A stretch of DNA of 32,077 nt, taken from Candidatus Gastranaerophilales bacterium. Its GTDB lineage: Bacteria; Cyanobacteriota; Vampirovibrionia; Gastranaerophilales; Gastranaerophilaceae. Position 1 is the first letter of the stretch, and every line of letters starts with the position of its first letter. Shown piece by piece: positions 15,874 to 23,570 of this stretch. The stretch is from assembly GCA_944324385.1 (NCBI GenBank), contig CALUWD010000020.1, positions 1 through 32,077 on the forward strand, read 5' to 3'. The notes beneath the pieces are model-generated. The model was not told the DNA's origin. It saw nothing but the letters and a program-made list of their open reading frames with translations, and searched no databases. Made by a program: the position numbers and the translations under genes.

Positions 15874-17760
15874 ATGAGTACAAACATTAATTTATCAGAC
15901 ATCTTGAAAAAGATTGCAAGCGACACAGGTTTTTTGGGTTCAGCTGGCTCTAAATTCTCACAAGGTGAAACTCTTGAAGTTTTATTTGTTTCTGGTGGAA
16001 ACAATCAAGCAGATACACTTGTTTTAAAAGATACAAGCGGTGACAATTATAGTATTTCAGCTCAAAGTCTGCAAGGATATTTATCTGATGATGAATATAA
16101 TGCGCTGATGAATGGTGGCGCAAACAAAGTAGCAGATGAAAATGCTGCTAATAGTGCGACTGAAGTTGTGCTAGGATCAGTTAAAACTGAGGAAACTGAT
16201 AAAACTCAAAATGTTGATAAAGCAGAAAATACACAAGCAACAGATGAAGTTGGCGCAACACAAAATGTAGAATCTACAAAAGATGCTGACGCTATTCAAA
16301 AAGAAATTGATAAGCTGGAGCAACAAAGAGAAGTTAACAGGCAATCAATGGAAACTTTGAAACAGCAAATTGAAGATTTGCGCGGCAAAATTGAACAATC
16401 TATAGCAGATGCACTTGAAGCTATGGAAGAAATTGAAGAAGAGCAAAAGAAAAAAGCTGAAGAAATTGTTGCGCAAGAGCTAAAAAAATACCAAAACTCA
16501 AATGGTGAAATGTCACAAGACCAGTTTAGTGCAAATGTAAAAGCTGCTCTTGCTGAAATTAATCCATCAATGAGTGAAGCATTGACACATATTATGTCAG
16601 CAGATACTGATATGGCTTTGATGGGCAATTTGCTTGACCAATTAAGCCAAAAAGTAGAAATTGATAAACAATTTGACGAACAAATTGATACACAAGAACA
16701 GGCAAAACAAGCTGCTGAAGCAGCTGAAGAAGCTGCAAAATGTTGTGACCCAATTGGCGCAAACTTTGGCGAAAGCTTGGGCGTAGACCTTGATGGTGAT
16801 GGCGATGCTGGCCAAATCCAAATCGACTTTTTCTACGATGAAGACGGTGATGGCAAAATTAACTCACTAAATGACTTTGTTGGTGCAAAATCTGATGCAC
16901 AAGGTCAAGATGGTTGGTCCGAAATGACGGCAATGGACGCAGATGGCGATGGTACAATCACTGGCGATGAAATGGCTGATAAGGATGCTAAAGTAATGAT
17001 AACAGAAATTGACGCAGATGGAACAAAATCGCAACGTGCTATGTCAATTGATGAATTCACCGAACAAGTTGGCAAGGGTGATTTAGAAATAAATGCTCAA
17101 AAACATGATCAAATTAGTAACAATGTTGTTGGTCCATTTGGATTTAATGATAATGCAAATAACCAAATGTTGGGTACATTTGATATAGGATTCAGTAACG
17201 ATGAGAGCGTTGACACAGTTGGTTATCAAACATTGGATGATCAAAACTGGCTAGTTGAAAATTATTCAGGAAATATGGACTTAGAAAGCTTAAAAGAAGA
17301 AGGCGTTGATGTTTCTAACGTTCAAGCTCAAGAAGGCACTGAAGCAACACAAGCAACTGAAATGACACAATTTGAAGAATTTGTTAATGAGTACCGCGAT
17401 ACAGTAATGCCTCAATTGCAAACACAAATTAATGATGTTTATATGCAATTAGGTCTATCGCAAGATGCAATTGATATTTACAAAGATTTAGCACAAGCTA
17501 CAGCTGATCTTGAAGGCCAAAAAATAGCTGATGAACTTGAAGCAAAAGAAAAAGAACAACTTGAAGCTATTGAAAAAGAAGAAGCTGAATCTGAAGAAGA
17601 AAATGTCGAAGGCGCAGAAGAAGAAACTGTTGCTGATGAAACTCTTGAAGAACCTGCACTTGATCCTGAATTTACGGTTGATACACCAGAAACAGACTTG
17701 GCAGATGCGCTTGAAGCTGAAAAAGAATTAATTCTAGAAGAAAAACCTGAAGAAGTGTAG
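15874..17760 (+). CDS. Large acidic coiled-coil protein with EF-hand-like calcium-binding loops
   Basis: This 628-residue protein is not a named family that I recognise. The N-terminal 85 residues form a small mixed domain (FSQGETLEVLFVSGG). Residues 140-205 and 245-290 are coiled coil. Residues 305-395 contain calcium-loop motifs of the DxDxDG type: DLDGDGDAGQIQ (305-316), DEDGDGKINSLN (322-333), DADGDGTITGDE (355-366) and a weaker DADGT loop near 380. Residues 500-570 are again coiled coil, and the tail from 560 is Glu-rich. There is no signal peptide, membrane helix or sorting motif, so any export would be by a non-Sec route. AAAGGATG precedes the ATG. A strong terminator follows, so it is monocistronic. 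Confidence 0.85.
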   Translation: MSTNINLSDILKKIASDTGFLGSAGSKFSQGETLEVLFVSGGNNQADTLVLKDTSGDNYSISAQSLQGYLSDDEYNALMNGGANKVADENAANSATEVVLGSVKTEETDKTQNVDKAENTQATDEVGATQNVESTKDADAIQKEIDKLEQQREVNRQSMETLKQQIEDLRGKIEQSIADALEAMEEIEEEQKKKAEEIVAQELKKYQNSNGEMSQDQFSANVKAALAEINPSMSEALTHIMSADTDMALMGNLLDQLSQKVEIDKQFDEQIDTQEQAKQAAEAAEEAAKCCDPIGANFGESLGVDLDGDGDAGQIQIDFFYDEDGDGKINSLNDFVGAKSDAQGQDGWSEMTAMDADGDGTITGDEMADKDAKVMITEIDADGTKSQRAMSIDEFTEQVGKGDLEINAQKHDQISNNVVGPFGFNDNANNQMLGTFDIGFSNDESVDTVGYQTLDDQNWLVENYSGNMDLESLKEEGVDVSNVQAQEGTEATQATEMTQFEEFVNEYRDTVMPQLQTQINDVYMQLGLSQDAIDIYKDLAQATADLEGQKIADELEAKEKEQLEAIEKEEAESEEENVEGAEEETVADETLEEPALDPEFTVDTPETDLADALEAEKELILEEKPEEV

Positions 17761-17769
17761 CTCATAATT

Positions 17770-17794
17770 AACGCCCCGAAAGGGGCGTTTTTTT
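17770..17794 (+). terminator. Rho-independent terminator of the EF-hand-like gene
   Basis: AACGCCCC and GGGGCGTT form an 8-bp stem with a GAAA tetraloop, followed by five or more T. It lies 9 bases after the stop. The stop codon of the convergent exporter gene overlaps the T tract. Confidence 0.95.
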
Positions 17795-19388
17795 ATATAA
17801 CACCTCTGTGTTTAAATATTCTGTAATAAGCGCGGATAGTCGAAATGACTTTTCTGCGCTTTGGCATTTTAAATAAAAATATAAAAGGTATAGCCAAAAT
17901 GCACATAAGAGCTAAGAGTAGGAATACATCATAAAATGCGCATAGCTTTGACTGCAATAGCATTTGTTTATACAAATAACCATTAGCTTTTTTTGCTGCT
18001 ATGTATGGTGCAAAATAAGTCATAAATTTAGTTTTTAAAACTAATATTTTGTATTGAAAGTTTAAATTTGTTGGCGAAAGGTAGGCCACAAGATAATTTT
18101 GATGTATTTGCGAAACTCTTGTTACAAATGTAGAAACTGCAGAAGTAGAGATAGCGGTAACAATATTTTTAAAGAGCGCATGAAGACCTGCTGCATCAGC
18201 TAGTTTTGTTTTGGAAAGAGTTATAAATGAAAGTGCGCTTACTGGTACAAATGTTACCGCTATACCTATTCCTAAAATTATGTTTGGTAAAATTATATTT
18301 TCTAGTGATGATGTAGTGTTCAATCTTGAAAACATAAATACTGATGTAGCCATAATTAAAAGACCAATAACTGTTAAGAGCCTATTTTCAACCTTGTCTG
18401 CAATTTTGCCCATAATTAAAAGTCCAATAAAACATGAAATGGCCCGTGGGAATACTGAAACCCCTGCAAAAAATGGAGAATAACCAAGCATATTTTGTCC
18501 AAACATAGGTATTAAAAGCAAAGTGCCATATAACATAATGTTAATAAACGAGCTAATAAATGTCCCTACTAAAAAATTCCTGTCCTTGAATACTCTAACA
18601 TCAACAATTGGCTTTTTTGTCTCAAGCTCCCAAACGTAGAAAAATACAAAAGAAACAATTGATGTTAATGTAAGCCAATAAATCCAATATGTATCAAACC
18701 AGTTAAATTGTTCGCCTTTGTCCAAGACTATTTGCATACATGCCATGGCTAGAATTATCGCAACAAGCCCAACGTAGTCCATTTTTCGCTTTGGCGCATT
18801 TTCATTTTTTTCGCCTGAAATAAAAAATTTGATTAATATAAGGCTGATTAAACAGATTGGAATATTCATAATAAAAACCCATTTCCATGAGTAATTATCC
18901 GTTAAATAACCTCCTACAAATGGGCCAAATAGTGGTGAAAACATCGCGGCAAAACCAAAAAATCCCATTGCCACACCTTTTTTCTCAGGCGGAAACGTTT
19001 CAAGCAAAACAGCTTGTGCTAGCGGCAACAATGCACCACCTGCTGCACCTTGAACCACTCTGCAAAGAATAAGCATATGTAAGTCTTTTGACAAAAGACA
19101 AAGAATGCAACCCAAGCAAAATAAGCTAACACTCCAGTATGCAACACTTTTTTTCCCGCTTGTATTCATCCACCAGCCAAAAACAGGCAACATAATACCG
19201 CCGGATATAATATAAGCTGTAATTATACTGTTTGCTTCATATGGTGTTGCGCCAAAATATCCAGCAATATGTGGTTGGCAGACGTTTGTAGCTGAAGATG
19301 CTACCATCGACATAAAAGCTGGTAAAAGTATTGTAATTGCTACTATGTAAGGGTTAACCTTCTTCTTTGTAGTTGTTTGCTTTGGCAT
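17793..19388 (-). CDS. DHA2-family (EmrB/QacA-type) MFS drug/proton antiporter
   Basis: The 531-residue protein has about 14 hydrophobic segments, the count for the DHA2 family. Diagnostic motifs are the loop 2-3 motif GWWMNTSGKKS, RVVQGAAGGALLPLAQA in TM4, and the antiporter motif in TM5 (FSPLFGPFVGGYLTDNYSW). It would export an amphipathic compound in exchange for protons at the inner membrane; the substrate cannot be read from sequence. AAGGTG lies 8 bases before the ATG. It is the last gene downstream of a DtxR-type regulator, so it may export a metal chelate, siderophore or toxic metal complex rather than a drug; this is inference. No EmrA-type adaptor is adjacent, though a TolC-like protein is at 23571. 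Confidence 0.93.
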   Translation of the reverse strand: MPKQTTTKKKVNPYIVAITILLPAFMSMVASSATNVCQPHIAGYFGATPYEANSIITAYIISGGIMLPVFGWWMNTSGKKSVAYWSVSLFCLGCILCLLSKDLHMLILCRVVQGAAGGALLPLAQAVLLETFPPEKKGVAMGFFGFAAMFSPLFGPFVGGYLTDNYSWKWVFIMNIPICLISLILIKFFISGEKNENAPKRKMDYVGLVAIILAMACMQIVLDKGEQFNWFDTYWIYWLTLTSIVSFVFFYVWELETKKPIVDVRVFKDRNFLVGTFISSFINIMLYGTLLLIPMFGQNMLGYSPFFAGVSVFPRAISCFIGLLIMGKIADKVENRLLTVIGLLIMATSVFMFSRLNTTSSLENIILPNIILGIGIAVTFVPVSALSFITLSKTKLADAAGLHALFKNIVTAISTSAVSTFVTRVSQIHQNYLVAYLSPTNLNFQYKILVLKTKFMTYFAPYIAAKKANGYLYKQMLLQSKLCAFYDVFLLLALMCILAIPFIFLFKMPKRRKVISTIRAYYRIFKHRGVI

Positions 19389-19399
19389 GAATTATCACC

Positions 19400-19421
19400 T
19401 TGTGTTATGATGATAACACAA
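19400..19421. promoter_or_regulatory. 22-bp palindrome upstream of the exporter gene
   Basis: TTGTGTTAT, 4 bases (GATG), ATAACACAA: perfect 9-bp arms, 12 bases before the exporter start and between it and the DtxR-type gene. It may be an operator for a second regulator or an mRNA hairpin in the intergenic leader. It differs from the tandem sites at 20898-20937. Confidence 0.6.
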
Positions 19422-19441
19422 AGAAAATTTCATGCAAAACT

Positions 19442-19825
19442 TTATTTATTTATGTAATTTTTCGTAAATTTAATTATTCTCTCTAAAATATCGGCTGATA
19501 TTATGTGCTCAATTGCACATGCATTTTTTTGGGATTCTTCATCAGAAGCACCAAGGACATATTTAAAAAATTCAAAAAGCGAAGTGTGCTTGTTGGCGAC
19601 TTCCTTTGCAAGACTTTCGCCCAAGGGAGTTATTGAAATAGCATCATATCTGCCATAATTAATTAATTTTTTTTGCGCCAATTTTTTTAAAGCTTCAGTA
19701 GTTGACGCGCGGCTTACTCCTAGCTTGCGAGAAATATCAATTGCTTTTACACTATTGTTCTGCTTGATAATTATGTATATTGCTTCTAAATAGTCTTCTA
19801 GGCTTGATGTTAGCTTTTCATTCAT
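19442..19825 (-). CDS. DtxR/MntR-family metal-dependent transcriptional regulator
   Basis: The 127-residue protein has the DtxR-family winged helix (about 7-70: SSLEDYLEAIY, KAIDISRKLGVSRASTTEALKKL, AISITPLGE) and the metal-binding dimerisation domain (about 75-125), without the SH3-like third domain of DtxR, so it has MntR-like length. Candidate metal ligands are D11 and E14, as in MntR, H80, and C103-x-x-E106-H107. The Cys in that last motif matches DtxR/IdeR rather than the Glu of MntR, so the preferred metal (Fe or Mn) cannot be decided. It starts 3 bases after the stop of the membrane protein gene, without its own ribosome site, and is probably translationally coupled. The tandem palindromes heading this operon resemble DtxR-type boxes, so autoregulation is likely. 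Confidence 0.92.
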   Translation of the reverse strand: MNEKLTSSLEDYLEAIYIIIKQNNSVKAIDISRKLGVSRASTTEALKKLAQKKLINYGRYDAISITPLGESLAKEVANKHTSLFEFFKYVLGASDEESQKNACAIEHIISADILERIIKFTKNYINK

Positions 19826-19828
19826 TTT

Positions 19829-20887
19829 TTAATTATGTTGATGAATGTTCGCTTTGTCAAGTTTTGAATATGAATTATTGTTGCGATATCCAATAGCTGC
19901 CCTATATCCAGAAACAAGATACATAACAGGCAGCAGTGGTTCAATCCATTTCACCCCAGATAATACACCTGCAGTTGCTATATCATCTGTATGTAGTGCA
20001 ACATCTAGGACTTCTGGTTTTCTTTCTTCTTTATTTTGAGGATTTTTTGTTTTTGTACATTTATTAATAACAGGATTTATAAAATTATTTCCAAGAAAAT
20101 TTGCAATTTTGCTTCCTCCAAGGACTCCTACTACTAGAATGCCACTTAGTATTGCCAGTGTTTTTTTCATTGGTGATAAATTTTTAATCACTCCTACTTT
20201 ATTTAATTTTTCAGCACTAAATAAAAAAGTACCCGCACCTACATTGCATAAGAATATATTTGCAAAAAATTGATAGATGCCTTCTTTAAGTTTATTTGTA
20301 GCCTTTTCCTTTGTTAAATTGCCACACATTTTATCTGCTACCAATCCACCCATAACACCACTTAAAACTGGTACAAATCCCATTATAGAGAGTTTTGATA
20401 TTTCCTGCAGTATTTTGCCACTTGTTATATTTTCTTTTTCGCTAAATAGAGTTGCTACTAGCTCCTTGGCTTGTTTATTATTTTTAATATCATTTAACAA
20501 GGTATTTGTATCTCTTAGGCTTAGCATTTTACTTCTTGCCTTATTTAAAATATTAAGACAGCTTGGCAAAATATCAGTATTTACCTTTAAAAATTCGTCA
20601 ATAGCTTTGTTTTGTTTTTTTAGTATTTGATTTTTGGGCGTGAACTCTATTAGGTTTTCTCCTTTTATTTTTACCTTTTTTGCAGTAAAAATCGATGCAG
20701 CAACTATGCTTCCTAGTATAATTGCATTTTTAATTGCAGTTTCTTTTCTATCTTTTTTTTCATGTGAATATGTGTCCTTAATGCCATACGCTATTGCACT
20801 GCCTATTAGTATATGTGGCATTTTTCTACTCAATGCGTTTGATAATAACGGTTGATCTAAAAATTTTCCAAGCGTTGAAATATTCAT
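19829..20887 (-). CDS. Membrane protein of unknown function in a DtxR operon
   Basis: The 352-residue product is not a family that I recognise. Hydrophobic segments are seen at about 25-36, 54-69, 168-185, 206-224, 243-258 and 305-330, with a charged helical region between 80 and 160. Conserved-looking glycine patterns (SGVMGGLVADKMCG, SGILVVGVLGGSK) suggest packed membrane helices. The tail ends in IHQHN. The ATG (complement of 20885-20887) follows AGGGG at the proper distance; an upstream TTG in frame lies within the operator and is unlikely. It is the first gene of an operon with the DtxR-type regulator and the DHA2 exporter, so a metal-linked role (transport, storage or stress) is suggested by context only. 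Confidence 0.85.
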   Translation of the reverse strand: MNISTLGKFLDQPLLSNALSRKMPHILIGSAIAYGIKDTYSHEKKDRKETAIKNAIILGSIVAASIFTAKKVKIKGENLIEFTPKNQILKKQNKAIDEFLKVNTDILPSCLNILNKARSKMLSLRDTNTLLNDIKNNKQAKELVATLFSEKENITSGKILQEISKLSIMGFVPVLSGVMGGLVADKMCGNLTKEKATNKLKEGIYQFFANIFLCNVGAGTFLFSAEKLNKVGVIKNLSPMKKTLAILSGILVVGVLGGSKIANFLGNNFINPVINKCTKTKNPQNKEERKPEVLDVALHTDDIATAGVLSGVKWIEPLLPVMYLVSGYRAAIGYRNNNSYSKLDKANIHQHN

Positions 20888-20897
20888 TATTTTTCCC

Positions 20898-20937
20898 CTG
20901 TTAGTTGCACCTAACAATTGTTAGACATGCCTAACAA
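20898..20937. promoter_or_regulatory. Two tandem DtxR-type operator palindromes
   Basis: Two adjacent 20-bp units: CTGTTAG-TTGCAC-CTAACAA (20898-20917) and TTGTTAG-ACATGC-CTAACAA (20918-20937). Each is an inverted repeat with 6- to 7-bp arms and a 6-base spacer. The TTAG/CTAA core resembles DtxR boxes. The upper unit overlaps the -10 element of the promoter at 20934-20962, and the lower unit lies just downstream of it, where a bound repressor would block transcription. Confidence 0.8.
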
Positions 20938-20962
20938 TAGAACAAGAATATTTTTTTGTCAA
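20934..20962 (-). promoter_or_regulatory. Promoter of the membrane protein/DtxR/exporter operon
   Basis: On the minus strand TTGACA (complement of 20957-20962), a 17-base spacer and TATTGT (complement of 20934-20939). The -10 shares bases with the upper operator unit. Confidence 0.75.
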
Positions 20963-20978
20963 TACATTAAAAATACAA

Positions 20979-21007
20979 TTGAAACGTGCGTGACAATTTG
21001 ATATAGT
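20979..21007 (+). promoter_or_regulatory. Promoter of the TPM/LemA operon
   Basis: TTGAAA (20979-20984), a 17-base spacer and TATAGT (21002-21007), 21 bases before the start codon at 21029. It is divergent from the DtxR-operon promoter, with the two -35 boxes about 16 bases apart. Confidence 0.75.
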
Positions 21008-21028
21008 AATAAAGTACTGAGGAGTTTT

Positions 21029-21739
21029 ATGAAAAAAATTATATTAATTTTGCTTGTGTTACTTTTTTCCTCACCGGTTTTTGCTGTTAAAAAGCTCTTT
21101 TTTAATGGATTTGTTTCTGATAACGCGGCAGTAATTTCTGATGACTCGATTAATTATATTAATTCCTTTTTATATGATTTACAGAAAAAAACCGGTACTG
21201 ATATTGCAGTTGTAACTCTATACCGTATTTATAACCAAAGTGTGGAAGATGCTGCGCTAGAGATTGGGCGTAAGTATAAATTAGGTTCTAAAAGTTTAAA
21301 CAATGGCGCAGTAGTTCTTGTTGTTGTTAAAGATAGAGTAATGCGTATTGAAATTGGCTATGGCCTCGAAGGGATAATTACAGATGCCCACGCAGGTAGA
21401 ATTAGGGATGCAATGCTGCCTTATTTTAAAAATGAAGATTACGAGAGTGGTATCTTAAAAGGCACTTATATGCTTGCAAGCGATATTGCCAAAGGTTATG
21501 GTGTTGAACTTTCAAGTGCCCCACCTAAAATTAACCCGTTTAAGGCACCACTTAGCAATCCAAACCTGCTTATGTTTTTGTTAATCTGCTTTATGATATT
21601 TAGGATTTCTTACATATGGAACTCTGCCTTTGGCGTACATTACTATGGCAGTCACACAAGCTTTGGTGGCTTCAGTGGTTTTGGTGGCTTCGGTGGCGGA
21701 GGCGGATTTGGAGGCGGTGGAGCTTCGGGAAGGTGGTAA
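21029..21739 (+). CDS. TPM-domain (YgcG/Psb32-type) membrane protein
   Basis: The 236-residue protein starts with a Sec signal peptide (MKKIILILLVLLFSSPVFA, cleavage near 19-20). Residues about 28-160 form the TPM domain (FNGFVSDNAAVISD, TGTDIAVVTLY, NNGAVVLVVVKDRVMRIEIGYGLEG, ITDAHAGRI), which lies outside the membrane. One membrane helix (about 178-196) follows, then a Gly/Phe-rich tail (GGFGGGGGFGG) typical of bacterial TPM proteins. In other organisms the domain is linked to photosystem repair or to phosphatase activity, but the bacterial role is not settled. TGAGGAG precedes the ATG. The LemA gene downstream is a known frequent neighbour of TPM genes. Confidence 0.93.
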   Translation: MKKIILILLVLLFSSPVFAVKKLFFNGFVSDNAAVISDDSINYINSFLYDLQKKTGTDIAVVTLYRIYNQSVEDAALEIGRKYKLGSKSLNNGAVVLVVVKDRVMRIEIGYGLEGIITDAHAGRIRDAMLPYFKNEDYESGILKGTYMLASDIAKGYGVELSSAPPKINPFKAPLSNPNLLMFLLICFMIFRISYIWNSAFGVHYYGSHTSFGGFSGFGGFGGGGGFGGGGASGRW

Positions 21740-22431
21740 TGTATAGTATTGAAAAATATTTGAATGATTTGAGTACGATTTTTAGCGGTGATTTAAAATC
21801 AGTATTTATATATGGATCTGCTACAAGAAAAGAAACAAAAAACAATATCAATTTAATGATAATTGTAGATAATTTAAGTGGTGAGCGTGTCAGGCTTTGT
21901 ACGACTCCTACAAAAAAATGGATGTTGCTAAAGAACCCTGAGCCTGTTTTTATAACTTATGATGAATGGAAATGTTCAGCGGATACTTACGCGCTAGAGT
22001 ATTCAGACATTGTTGATTTTCATAGGATTATTTACGGTAAGGATTACATTTCTCAAATAGTTGTTAAGCGCGAAGACTTGCGTTTGCAGTGTGAAAGGGA
22101 AATTAAGAGCTTGCTTATGAAGTTGAGAGCTTTTTATATATTAAATTCTAATTCAAAATTTATGCTTAAAAGAATATTTGTGCCTTGTTGTACAACGTTT
22201 ATGGCTATATTTAGAGGAATTTTGCGACTAAATAATGTGACAATAAATAAGGATGATAAGGCAGTAATTAATTCTTGCGCTACAATTTCTGGTTTTTCGG
22301 AAGAAGTATTTCAAGTTTTATTAGACCACAAAATAGGCGTTCAGAAGATAAAAAGTGCACAAGCGCACAAAATTCTCGATAATTTAATTTCAGAGCTAGA
22401 AATATTATTATGTTATGTTAATTCACTGTAA
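21739..22431 (+). CDS. Nucleotidyltransferase-fold protein, active-site Asp replaced
   Basis: The 230-residue protein starts with a segment resembling the polymerase-beta nucleotidyltransferase fold: SVFIYGSATRKETKNNINLM at 21-40, where the usual motif is GSxARGxxxxxSDIDL. The GS pair is kept, but both metal-binding aspartates appear as N36 and N38, so it is probably inactive as an NTase. The remainder is helical and resembles the C-terminal helical region of such proteins, with several Cys (PCCTTF) and no membrane helix. Its ATG overlaps the TPM stop (TAATG), with GGTGG ahead of it, and LemA follows 9 bases after its stop. A function connected to TPM and LemA is implied by this placement but unknown. 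Confidence 0.78.
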   Translation: MYSIEKYLNDLSTIFSGDLKSVFIYGSATRKETKNNINLMIIVDNLSGERVRLCTTPTKKWMLLKNPEPVFITYDEWKCSADTYALEYSDIVDFHRIIYGKDYISQIVVKREDLRLQCEREIKSLLMKLRAFYILNSNSKFMLKRIFVPCCTTFMAIFRGILRLNNVTINKDDKAVINSCATISGFSEEVFQVLLDHKIGVQKIKSAQAHKILDNLISELEILLCYVNSL

Positions 22432-22440
22432 GGAGAGAAT

Positions 22441-23022
22441 ATGAATAGAAATAAAATTCCTGCAATCGGAATAGTTGTCATTGTAATAGTAGTAATTTGC
22501 TTAGCATTTTTGAATTCTTACAATTCGCTGCAAATTTTAGATGAAAACGTTAACTCAAAATGGGCACAAATTGATAACCAATTAAAAAGAAGGAATGACC
22601 TCATTCCAAATTTAGTAGGCACTATAAAGGGTTATGCTGCACATGAAAGTAAAATTTTTACAGATGTTGCAAATGCACGCACAAAACTTTCTAATTCACT
22701 TAATGCTAATGACATTAAGACTGTACAAAAAAACGCAAATGAGTTGAATAGCGCGCTTTCAAGATTGCTTTTAGTGGTTGAAAGGTATCCTGATTTAAAG
22801 GCTGATAAAAATTTTATAGCATTGCAAGATGAACTGGCAGGAACTGAAAACAGAATTGCTGTTGCAAGAATGGATTATAACGAGAGTGTTAAGTCATTAA
22901 ATGCAAAAATCAGAACCTTTCCTACATCCTTAATAGCAAACTTTGCAAATATAAAATCACGCGATTATTTTGAAGTGGATGAGCAAGAAAAAGCAGTTCC
23001 TACTGTTGATTTTACCAAATGA
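22441..23022 (+). CDS. lemA: LemA-family protein
   Basis: The 193-residue protein has one N-terminal membrane helix (about 8-24, rich in I and V) and then the LemA helical bundle: YNSLQILDENVNSKWAQIDN, QLKRRNDLIPNLVGTIKGYA, ANARTKL, LSRLLLVVERYPDLKADKNF, LAGTENRIAVARMDYN, and the C-terminal FPTSLIANF segment. All LemA signatures are present. The family's molecular function is not established; it is commonly encoded beside TPM/YgcG-type proteins, as here. AAGGAGAG lies 6 bases before the ATG. Its 3' end overlaps the glycosylase start by 4 bases. Confidence 0.95.
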   Translation: MNRNKIPAIGIVVIVIVVICLAFLNSYNSLQILDENVNSKWAQIDNQLKRRNDLIPNLVGTIKGYAAHESKIFTDVANARTKLSNSLNANDIKTVQKNANELNSALSRLLLVVERYPDLKADKNFIALQDELAGTENRIAVARMDYNESVKSLNAKIRTFPTSLIANFANIKSRDYFEVDEQEKAVPTVDFTK

Positions 23023-23570
23023 CAAAGTTAAATAGACAATTTTATAACTCACATCCAACAATTGTTGCAAGAAACCTTTTGGGCTGTGTTCTGTGCGTTC
23101 AACAGCCTGATGGGAGTGTTAAAAAAGGTGTGATTGTAGAAACTGAAGCGTATAGGCAAGATGAGGAGTCTTGCCATGCTTTTAGGGGTGTAACAAAGCG
23201 CTCAAAAACTCTTTTTATGAAAGAAGGGACATTATATGTCTATTTTACTTACGGTATGCATTATTGTGTTAATATTGTAACTGAGTGTGAGGGCATTGGC
23301 AGTGCTGTTTTAATAAGAGCCCTTGAGCCAATCTTTGGCGATGACATAAAAATATGCTCAGGCCCTGCTAAACTTTGCAAGGCACTTGGAATAACCACTG
23401 AATTTAATGAAATTGATACATGTGCTGATAATTCATTAGTTTGGATAGAAGCATATAAAAATATTTCTGATAGCAATATTGTGCAGACAACAAGGATTGG
23501 CATAAAAAAAGCTATAGAACTTCCTTGGCGATTTTATATTAAGGATAACAAATCCGTTTCTAAAAAGTAA
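23019..23570 (+). CDS. 3-methyladenine DNA glycosylase, AAG/Mpg family
   Basis: This is a base-excision repair enzyme that removes alkylated and deaminated purines. The 183 residues cover the family core: LARxLLG-like VARNLLGCVL, the active-site motif VETEAY (E43 expected to activate water, Y45 stacking), SCHAFRG, the GTLYVYFTYGMHYCVNIV strand with the intercalating Tyr region, IRALEP, GPAKLCKALGI and a C-terminal RIGI motif followed by LPWRFY. It begins inside the lemA 3' end (ATGA), an unusual operon partner for LemA and TPM, so the placement may be only convenience of translation coupling. Its stop is directly beside the stop of the convergent TolC-like gene. Confidence 0.95.
   Translation: MTKLNRQFYNSHPTIVARNLLGCVLCVQQPDGSVKKGVIVETEAYRQDEESCHAFRGVTKRSKTLFMKEGTLYVYFTYGMHYCVNIVTECEGIGSAVLIRALEPIFGDDIKICSGPAKLCKALGITTEFNEIDTCADNSLVWIEAYKNISDSNIVQTTRIGIKKAIELPWRFYIKDNKSVSKK

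Noticed and set aside
20888-20917. Upstream TTG start for the DtxR-operon membrane protein
   Set aside because: It would lie within the operator and just downstream of the -10; the ATG at 20887 has AGGGG at the right distance.
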